IMG/VR virus record: IMGVR_UViG_3300021599_000294
Span: 1 to 28,441 of that record
Direction: 5' to 3' (one strand)
DNA from: a virus
Length of the DNA stretch: 28,441 nucleotides
The notes beneath the pieces are model-generated. The model did not search any database. It was not told where the DNA came from and saw only the letters and a program-made list of their open reading frames with translations. Made by a program: the position numbers and the translations under genes. Below, piece by piece: positions 23,473 to 28,441 of this stretch (within the stretch, counting starts at the first letter, position 1; every line of letters begins with the position of its first letter).

Positions 23473-25541
23473 CTTCCTTTGATTTTTACCTCATAAGCAC
23501 GAATAGTCTTTGAACCATTCCTAAAAATGGTCTGTTCATAGCCACATTTTTTCAATGCTTGACCCATTCTTTTGGTGTTAGTTTTAAAAGTAGGATGTAA
23601 TTTTTGCAATTCCAGAATTACATCGGTGTTTGTCATTTTGCTTGTTGGGTCATTTTGGATATGTCTATTAATCAATTCGACCTCACTCATTACCTCGATG
23701 TTTTTTTCGTTGGCTTTGTTTAAGTATTCGATTTCTCTTTTGGTTAGAAACCAAGCCTCCTTATCCGACTTCCATTCGTTGTATAGTTCGATAAATAGTT
23801 TATCCTTATCAATCTTTATGTAAGCATCAAAATCAAAGCTAATCAAGTTTATTGGGATTATTCTTCGGTTACCAGTAGGGTCATTAATTACTTCAGCATC
23901 ATTCGATGTGCCTCCTAATACTGCTAAACGCAATAAGTCTTCAGATACTCTTCCGTATGGCATACGAATTGAGAATGTTTGTTGACTGCTCATACGTTTT
24001 AATTTTGTAGCATCTTTTTTTGACTTACCTCCAAACTCATCATCCACAATGAGCCACTTTTTTGTCATTAGTATTTCGGAGTCCTTGCCCTCATCCAAGT
24101 TACTTTCAGCATAAAATTTACGCAAATCTTTTGGCAATAAATTTCTGTAAAATTCAGTTTTCTTGATTCCTTGTTCTCCAGTAATAACTAAAATCATTAA
24201 CGAATAAGTGCCATAGGCAGAACCAATAAGACCTAACAACCACTTTTTAAGGTATGTATCTAAATAATCATCAAAATTATAGACACCATCATTCTCATAG
24301 ATTAACTGCTCAATTTCAAAGCACTTTTTTAGCTTATCAAATTCATTATCAGTTGTCAAATGTGAATTATGCTCAAACCAATTTCTAATGGGGTTATACG
24401 ATGTGCTATTGTCTTTATTTTGAATTAACGTAAAGACTTTGTCCTTTGAAATACCATCATCAATTTTTTGCCAAACTTTAGTGTAGAAATTTGCCAGAAT
24501 TCTGTCGGTCATTTCTTCACCATTAAATTCAAAATTGCGTGTGATTTCATTAAATTTTACATTGTTTAATTTTATAAGTTCAATTATGTCTTCAATCTCT
24601 GTATTTTCTTTTTTTAAATTAGGTTTAAGAAATTCATCTGCATCGGTAATGTTTAATTTTTTTAGGTCTTCTTGCGGATTATCAGATAACTTTACTATAC
24701 TCTTTATTTTTTCAGTTCTTTCCGATGTAGTGCTGATACCTGCTTGTCGAAAAATATAGTAGATACTTGCAATGCTAACTCCAGTTCCGCTTCTTTGCAA
24801 AGCTACATTGTAATCTCTTTCTGCTTGTCGGTGTGAATATTTTGGTGATGATTGGCAAAGTGAATGAAAATAGTTGCGACCACTTTCGCTAAATTCCTGC
24901 GTTAATGCAAATGCCAATCGAATGTAATCTTCATAGTTGTCGAATAAATTCATTGGTGCTGCCTTAACTACCATCTCATCAAAATCAGTTTTAACAACTA
25001 CTGGCTTCGGTTTTGGTTTGTCTTTTTTCTTTAGGTATGTCTTAAATGTTTTCGATTTTTTGTTTATGTAGATGTCTGGGTCATATGACACAAAACGCAA
25101 TCTGCTTGTGTCTTTGCAACTTTTGTCCAGCACAATAGAAAACTGCACCATAAAGTAATTTTCAAGCGAAAGAAACGCATCTAAATGCCTTGCACCATCT
25201 ATACGAATAAATACTGCATAGCCATTACCAGATAGTGAACGATGCACCGAGTAAACATATTCGTTGCGTTTTATTCGCTCAATATCAACTTCAGCAATCT
25301 GGTCTTTTGCATCAATGTCCAAGCAAATAAAACCACTATGTTCAAGCAATTTATTGGCTGCCCTTTGCTTGAATGAACCACTCGCAGTTACGCAAGTAGT
25401 TAACTCTTTTTGTGTGCGACCAGCACGAAAGTTTAGCACCTCATCTTGCCAACGACCATTTTTAATACCATCAAAATACTCATCAACCTCAATACTGGCA
25501 TCTGATTGGTTACTTTTTGCACTCTTAAATAATGATATCAT
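23430..25541 (-). CDS. Primase-helicase, BT4734-like plus VirE domains
   Basis: A 703-residue replication protein. The N-terminal part (about residues 35-170) matches the BT4734-like (PF08800) archaeo-eukaryotic primase-like domain: LDID (Asp75, Asp77), SVHRSLSGNGY and SRLRFVSYDPDIY. A PriCT-like helical region follows (about 195-275). The C-terminal part (about 400-620) is the VirE/VapE (PF05272) P-loop domain: Walker A-like GEQGIKKT (455-462), Walker B WLIVDDE (496-502), and GTSND with NRR (544-560) as sensor and finger residues. The usual GKS is GIKKT here. It likely primes and unwinds phage DNA. It has its own promoter, a long structured leader, and ends in the iteron-like region. Confidence 0.85.
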   Translation of the reverse strand: MISLFKSAKSNQSDASIEVDEYFDGIKNGRWQDEVLNFRAGRTQKELTTCVTASGSFKQRAANKLLEHSGFICLDIDAKDQIAEVDIERIKRNEYVYSVHRSLSGNGYAVFIRIDGARHLDAFLSLENYFMVQFSIVLDKSCKDTSRLRFVSYDPDIYINKKSKTFKTYLKKKDKPKPKPVVVKTDFDEMVVKAAPMNLFDNYEDYIRLAFALTQEFSESGRNYFHSLCQSSPKYSHRQAERDYNVALQRSGTGVSIASIYYIFRQAGISTTSERTEKIKSIVKLSDNPQEDLKKLNITDADEFLKPNLKKENTEIEDIIELIKLNNVKFNEITRNFEFNGEEMTDRILANFYTKVWQKIDDGISKDKVFTLIQNKDNSTSYNPIRNWFEHNSHLTTDNEFDKLKKCFEIEQLIYENDGVYNFDDYLDTYLKKWLLGLIGSAYGTYSLMILVITGEQGIKKTEFYRNLLPKDLRKFYAESNLDEGKDSEILMTKKWLIVDDEFGGKSKKDATKLKRMSSQQTFSIRMPYGRVSEDLLRLAVLGGTSNDAEVINDPTGNRRIIPINLISFDFDAYIKIDKDKLFIELYNEWKSDKEAWFLTKREIEYLNKANEKNIEVMSEVELINRHIQNDPTSKMTNTDVILELQKLHPTFKTNTKRMGQALKKCGYEQTIFRNGSKTIRAYEVKIKGSVTSYNVDNESDTL

Positions 25542-25558
25542 ATTTTATAAATTAAAGA

Positions 25559-25638
25559 AACCCCTAACAAAGTGCGCCACCGCCAAGAGGCTGCACGATG
25601 ATAGGGGTTATATTATTAAATTTCTTCAAGTTGGCGGT
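25559..25638 (-). ncRNA. Structured 5' leader of the primase gene (pseudoknot candidate)
   Basis: In the - strand RNA, an 8 bp stem AACCCCTA / TAGGGGTT (25602-25609 with 25559-25566) encloses a second stem GTGC-A-GCC / GGC-GCAC with one bulged A and a 10-base loop TCTTGGCGGT. Eight loop bases (TTGGCGGT, 25579-25586) are perfectly complementary to ACCGCCAA upstream (25631-25638). The pairing order a-b-a'-b' makes an H-type pseudoknot or two exclusive folds. The last stem ends about 18 bases before the primase ATG and is followed by U-rich sequence, so it could act as attenuator or translation switch. No known riboswitch class was recognised. Confidence 0.6.
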
Positions 25639-25649
25639 TATTTCGTTTG

Positions 25650-25681
25650 CAAATATAAGTAATAATTACTTAATCTGCAAA
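25650..25681 (-). promoter_or_regulatory. Bacteroidota promoter for the primase transcript
   Basis: This is the best promoter in the window: -33 TTTG (25678-25681), a 20-base spacer, and -7 TATATTTG (25650-25657) on the - strand. It lies across the end of the Gp157-like gene, and transcription would begin near 25643, giving a leader of about 100 bases before the primase ATG. Confidence 0.75.
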
Positions 25682-26160
25682 TTCCGATGTGTTTCTATCC
25701 TGCATCCAGTAACCTCAAAACCATCCTTTAACGCTGCCTTAATAGCTGCCTTATCGGCTTGTTCTGTTACTTTTACCACCTTGTAAAGTGATGGCAGTTG
25801 GTTTACATCATCCACTTCAACTGTTTCCGATTTACGAAAGTTGATTTTTACTAAAGGTGTTTTGATTTCATCAATGTTAAATAAATCCATTGCGTGTTTG
25901 ATTCGCTCCTTTAGATATTCTGAAGCCTTTTCACGTTGCTTTTTTAATGCTTGTAACCTTTTTATTTCAGCATCAATGGTATCAACATCAGCATCCATTT
26001 GCTTGATAACAAAGGAATAGGCAACTGATTTGTTTTGCAGTTGTTCTTCAGTAATGGCAAGTGCTTCCTCAAGAGAGGGGGTTAACTCACCCCCATTCTC
26101 TATAAGTTCTTCTGCTAACTGATTGTAATTTTGCTCAATTTGGAATATTGTAGTTTTCAT
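25666..26160 (-). CDS. Gp157-like siphovirus protein
   Basis: A 164-residue protein with an all-helical N-terminal two thirds, including a coiled coil (about residues 55-95, DADVDTIDAEIKRLQALKK), then a short beta region with IKTPLVKINFRKSETVEV and LPSLYKVVKV, and the closing KAAIKAALKDGFEVTGCRIE. This layout, with the K-x-x-(F/L)RKS-x-x(V) strand and the final KDG...G strand, is the siphovirus Gp157 family (PF05565), originally from phages of streptococci and often found beside recombination genes. Its role is not settled. The ATG overlaps the RecT stop as TAATG. Confidence 0.8.
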   Translation of the reverse strand: MKTTIFQIEQNYNQLAEELIENGGELTPSLEEALAITEEQLQNKSVAYSFVIKQMDADVDTIDAEIKRLQALKKQREKASEYLKERIKHAMDLFNIDEIKTPLVKINFRKSETVEVDDVNQLPSLYKVVKVTEQADKAAIKAALKDGFEVTGCRIETHRNLQIK

Positions 26161-26885
26161 TATTGTGCTGGTGTTAATTTGGTTTTCATATCATCCTTTG
26201 CTGCTAATACTCGCAAATCAGTTTTTTGATTAAGTGTCAACTTCTTCCAAACTGCTTTAATCTCATCTAACGAAACACACACTTGAATGTCATTAATGAT
26301 TTCATCAATAGATACTTTACCGCTTTGCTCAATAACCTGCACCTCTGGAACTTCTCTATAAACAACATCTTCAATTTCTTGTATTTCTTCTTTCGTGTAT
26401 GGCATACCACCTAATTCATCATTAAAACACAATCTAAAGCCTTGCGCCATTGCAACCTTTTTAATCATTGTGTGCGCTTTTTGCCAAAACTTGTTAGGAT
26501 TACCCTCCTTTAATTGCACATACTCTGAATAATAAACTTCGTGTATAAATGGCATTTTGCGGTCTTTACGATAAATTGTAATGATTGCCTTTAGACTTTT
26601 GTCATCAACTTTGCCTTCAGTAATTACTCCCCATCCATCAAGCATACCGCTTCTTTCTGCTCTTTTAATATAGGTTTCATAACCTACAATGATACTCATT
26701 TGATTACCATACTTTGAGCAGTAAATTTCACGCTTAAATGGGTTTAGCCCAAATGCTTGACTAATTTCTAAAAACTGATTTTTTTCTTTATCAGTTAATT
26801 GGGCTGCAAGTCCCATAATGTCTAAATATCCAGTCAATTGCTTGGTTGATATTTGTTGTACTGTAGTTAATTTGTTGTTTTCCAT
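26160..26885 (-). CDS. RecT/Bet-type single-strand annealing protein
   Basis: A 241-residue recombinase of the RecT family (PF03837). Conserved features are ISQAFGLNPFKREIYCSKY, the IIVGYETYIKRAERSG stretch, and NKFWQKAHTMIKKVAMAQGF with CFNDELGGMPY, which together are typical of the Bet/RecT core. It anneals complementary single strands and supports recombination-dependent replication. A RecE/exo-type partner nuclease is not visible beside it; the VRR-NUC gene is the only nuclease nearby. The last 60 residues are a more variable linker and helix. It is followed by the Gp157-like gene and preceded by the SSB-like gene. Confidence 0.88.
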   Translation of the reverse strand: MENNKLTTVQQISTKQLTGYLDIMGLAAQLTDKEKNQFLEISQAFGLNPFKREIYCSKYGNQMSIIVGYETYIKRAERSGMLDGWGVITEGKVDDKSLKAIITIYRKDRKMPFIHEVYYSEYVQLKEGNPNKFWQKAHTMIKKVAMAQGFRLCFNDELGGMPYTKEEIQEIEDVVYREVPEVQVIEQSGKVSIDEIINDIQVCVSLDEIKAVWKKLTLNQKTDLRVLAAKDDMKTKLTPAQ

Positions 26886-26909
26886 TGTTAGTTAGTTATT
26901 TATTAGTTA

Positions 26910-27230
26910 TTAAAATGGTACTTCTTGATTATCACTTGGTGCTGCTTCGGTAAACGGATTCGCATCAACTTTCCAGCACACTATTGTGTTAAACACCTTA
27001 ACTTCACCTTGTGGGCTTGTCCACTCACGACCTCTGATATTAATGTGCGCCTCAATGTCTTGCCCTACTGAAAGCGAATCTGCAAGTGAGCAGGATTTCT
27101 GCTGCAATTCGATTGATACGATTTGCGGATACTGGTCATTTGTGGTTAAGATAAGTTCCCTCTTTGAGAATTTACCATCACTTACTGTTTGCGTTGCGCC
27201 AATGCGCTTGATTGTTCCTTTGATTGTCAT
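26910..27230 (-). CDS. SSB-like protein, DUF3127
   Basis: A 106-residue OB-fold-type protein. It begins MTIKGTIKRIGATQTVSDGK, then FSKRELILTTNDQYPQIVSI and SVGQDIEAHINIRGREWTSP, and matches the DUF3127 (PF11325) family of Bacteroidota. The end reads DNQEVPF, very like the acidic-tip-with-PF of bacterial SSB tails that recruit partner proteins. It likely coats single-stranded phage DNA and works with RecT, the next gene. It starts after an A-rich leader with no Shine-Dalgarno site. Confidence 0.8.
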   Translation of the reverse strand: MTIKGTIKRIGATQTVSDGKFSKRELILTTNDQYPQIVSIELQQKSCSLADSLSVGQDIEAHINIRGREWTSPQGEVKVFNTIVCWKVDANPFTEAAPSDNQEVPF

Positions 27231-27240
27231 AATTGTTTGT

Positions 27241-27531
27241 TTATTTGTTTTTGTGTAAATACTCTGTTAATACCATAGAAAGAAATGATGTGTTTTGGAT
27301 ATAATCTTTGCTACCAAGTTGAATTTCGTGCTTGTCGTTGCTTACTGCCAAGTCACATAGTTGCATTGTCCAGAATGCATCTTTAAGGTCAATTGATGCA
27401 GTTATTTCATTGTTTTTATTCCATACATAGAATGTTGCATTGTCGGATTCATATTCGATGCGCTCATTTGACTTTTCGATTTGCCAAGTTGTAATCGTTG
27501 AAACTTTTTTTGTAATGTTGATTGTGTTCAT
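27241..27531 (-). CDS. Small unknown early protein (96 aa)
   Basis: A 96-residue, beta-rich protein: MNTINITKKVSTITTWQIEK, then NATFYVWNKNNEITASIDLK, and a helical end (SFLSMVLTEYLHKNK). No family, membrane helix or metal site was recognised. It starts with the same 20-base initiation region as the gene upstream (see 27522-27541). It lies with other small early genes before the SSB-like gene, so it is probably a host-takeover or accessory replication protein. Confidence 0.6.
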   Translation of the reverse strand: MNTINITKKVSTITTWQIEKSNERIEYESDNATFYVWNKNNEITASIDLKDAFWTMQLCDLAVSNDKHEIQLGSKDYIQNTSFLSMVLTEYLHKNK

Positions 27532-27541
27532 TTTGTTAGTT
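27522..27541 (-). promoter_or_regulatory. Repeated A-rich translation start region
   Basis: On the - strand the sequence AACTAACAAAATGAACACAA spans this start codon, and the identical 20 bases occur at 27785-27804 around the next gene's start. There is no Shine-Dalgarno motif. This is either the preferred A-rich initiation site of Bacteroidota or the trace of a duplication that copied the start region. Confidence 0.5.
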
Positions 27542-27557
27542 GTTGTTAGGTTAGTAA

Positions 27558-27794
27558 TTATCTTAAATTATTTTTTTGTTTGCACTCATTGAATAGGCTC
27601 ATAAACGCTTGTTTCTTTGTCTTATAATAGCTATCGTGATTGATACCATCATTGTCATCAGAGATTCTATCAGTTGCGCTGGTGTTAGTAGATGTGCAAG
27701 AATATTGCTTACCTCTGAATGTAATAACTACTCTTTGGTGTCCGTAACCTGCAAAACTGAAAGATACTCTTTTTTGTAATTGTGTTGTGTTCAT
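27558..27794 (-). CDS. Small unknown early protein (78 aa)
   Basis: A 78-residue protein beginning MNTTQLQKRVSFSFAGYGHQ, then RVVITFRGKQYSCTSTNTSA, an acidic loop (DDNDGINHDS), and a basic helical end (YYKTKKQAFMSLFNECKQK). It looks like a small beta-beta-beta-helix domain. Its sequence does not resemble its neighbour beyond the MNT start, though both share the same initiation region. Function unknown. Confidence 0.55.
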   Translation of the reverse strand: MNTTQLQKRVSFSFAGYGHQRVVITFRGKQYSCTSTNTSATDRISDDNDGINHDSYYKTKKQAFMSLFNECKQKNNLR

Positions 27795-27823
27795 TTTGTT
27801 AGTTTTTATTGGGTTTTATAATT

Positions 27824-27841
27824 GGGGGGTATTAGCCCCCC
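27824..27841. promoter_or_regulatory. G6/C6 hairpin between early genes
   Basis: GGGGGG, loop TATTAG, CCCCCC: a 6 bp pure G:C stem, 11 bases past the stop of the 195-residue gene. Only the + strand side is followed by T-rich sequence (TTGTTTGTTTTTT), so as a terminator it would act on + strand (antisense) transcripts. On the - strand it could stabilise or attenuate the early mRNA instead. Confidence 0.55.
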
Positions 27842-27852
27842 TTGTTTGTTTT

Positions 27853-28440
27853 TTACTTTACACTTGCTATTGATGTGCTGATAAATGACTTTAATACTGC
27901 TCTGTCAATTCCAGAACCACCACAATCAAAGCAGATACCATTTGCGTAGTAAGCAAACGCTGGGATAACACCTTTTCCGTTGCATTTACCGCAAGAACAA
28001 TCTCCTTGTGCTGCAAATACTTTTGGAGCAAAGAAATCAACACCATTACGAATAACGCTTATTAATTGCGCCACTCTGATTTGTATGTCATTAATGCTTA
28101 ATGTGTAGTTGTCATAGTAATTAATATCTAATGCATACTCTCTTGTCCCATCAAAAGCAACACTTGCTAAATATTTAGTTGTTGATTTCTTCTGAATAAA
28201 ATGACCATTATATGTTTTTCCAAAAAGAGTTACTTGATATGCGGTGCAAAGGTCTTTTTCATTAGATTTAAACCAAAACGATTGCCCACCTTCTTTTGCA
28301 TTATATTTGTCGGCATTAATAAACTTAATAGTCATCACTCCGCTATCAAGTAGCAAGTTCATATTTCTAACCGCTCTCTCACGATTAGTGTTGGTGTTTT
28401 TGTAACCAGCCTCATTAAGTAATTGAATAATTGTGTTCAT
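27853..28440 (-). CDS. Unknown early protein with DnaJ-like zinc motif
   Basis: A 195-residue protein whose start codon touches the right window edge. Residues 1-145 have no recognised family: an N-terminal helix (MNTIIQLLNEAGYKNTNTNR) and then several beta segments (QSFWFKSNEKD; YNGHFIQKKS; YALDINYYDNYTL). Residues 146-178 contain CSCGKCNGKG and CFDCGGSG (Cys148, 150, 153, 170, 173), close to the CxxCxGxG repeats of the DnaJ zinc-finger domain. Such motifs bind zinc and assist protein or nucleic-acid binding. Stop TAA at 27853 is followed by the G6/C6 hairpin. Confidence 0.65.
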   Translation of the reverse strand: MNTIIQLLNEAGYKNTNTNRERAVRNMNLLLDSGVMTIKFINADKYNAKEGGQSFWFKSNEKDLCTAYQVTLFGKTYNGHFIQKKSTTKYLASVAFDGTREYALDINYYDNYTLSINDIQIRVAQLISVIRNGVDFFAPKVFAAQGDCSCGKCNGKGVIPAFAYYANGICFDCGGSGIDRAVLKSFISTSIASVK

Positions 28441-28441
28441 T

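Noticed and set aside
1-28441. CRISPR array, tRNA, insertion sequence, integrase or repressor
   Set aside because: No regularly spaced repeats with unique spacers, no cloverleaf, no transposase or integrase motifs and no convincing helix-turn-helix regulator besides the small terminase were seen in reading the window.

Overview
The window is one contiguous stretch of a tailed-phage (siphovirus-type) genome or prophage from a member of the Bacteroidota. The reasons are: (1) the DNA is AT-rich and the genes have almost no Shine-Dalgarno sites, only A-rich upstream regions; (2) several gaps between genes carry the Bacteroidota-type promoter, a -7 box TAnnTTTG with a TTTG-like -33 element about 20-22 bases upstream; (3) several proteins belong to families typical of Bacteroidota phages, such as a BT4734/VirE-type primase-helicase, a DUF3127 SSB-like protein, and a tail-tip protein with a lectin-like fold. 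No integrase, repressor, tRNA, CRISPR array or insertion sequence was seen, so lifestyle cannot be decided from this window.

Layout. Bases 1-1299 (+ strand) hold the end of a lysis cassette: the C-terminus of an M15-type endolysin, a small unknown protein, a two-helix holin candidate, and a protein with a unimolecular-spanin-like layout. At about 1305-1370 is a short promoter-plus-terminator unit with no gene. Everything from 1368 to 28440 is on the - strand and is read from right to left. In transcription order it runs as follows. First come early genes (28440-26910): three small unknowns, one with a DnaJ-like zinc motif, and an SSB-like DUF3127 protein. RecT and a Gp157-like protein follow (26885-25666). 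Next are replication genes (25541-21435): primase-helicase, RadD-like SF2 helicase and VRR-NUC nuclease. Packaging follows (21393-18472): small terminase, large terminase and portal. Then the head genes (18422-15880): a tiny basic peptide, prohead protease, major capsid and a small head protein. Connector and major tail tube genes occupy 15878-13710. The tail and tip occupy 13643-1984, including a 948-residue tape measure and lectin-like fibre proteins. Three small proteins at 1982-1368 close the operon, two of them membrane proteins.

How the parts work together. RecT, the SSB-like protein, primase-helicase, RadD-like helicase and VRR-NUC nuclease would replicate and recombine the phage DNA. 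A cluster of TGTTACA repeats in the helicase-primase gap is a candidate origin. The terminase pair and portal package DNA into an HK97-type shell matured by the S78-like protease. Many tail genes are linked by TAATG stop-start overlaps, which suggests translational coupling.

Most interesting points: a 5' leader before the primase gene with a predicted pseudoknot or switch; the iteron-like cluster; an apparent loss of about 70 residues inside the portal; an out-of-frame TAATG at the start of the 527-residue fibre gene; and a gene-free promoter-terminator unit between the convergent lysis and tail operons. All assignments come from reading the sequence and from memory of the families; no database search was run.
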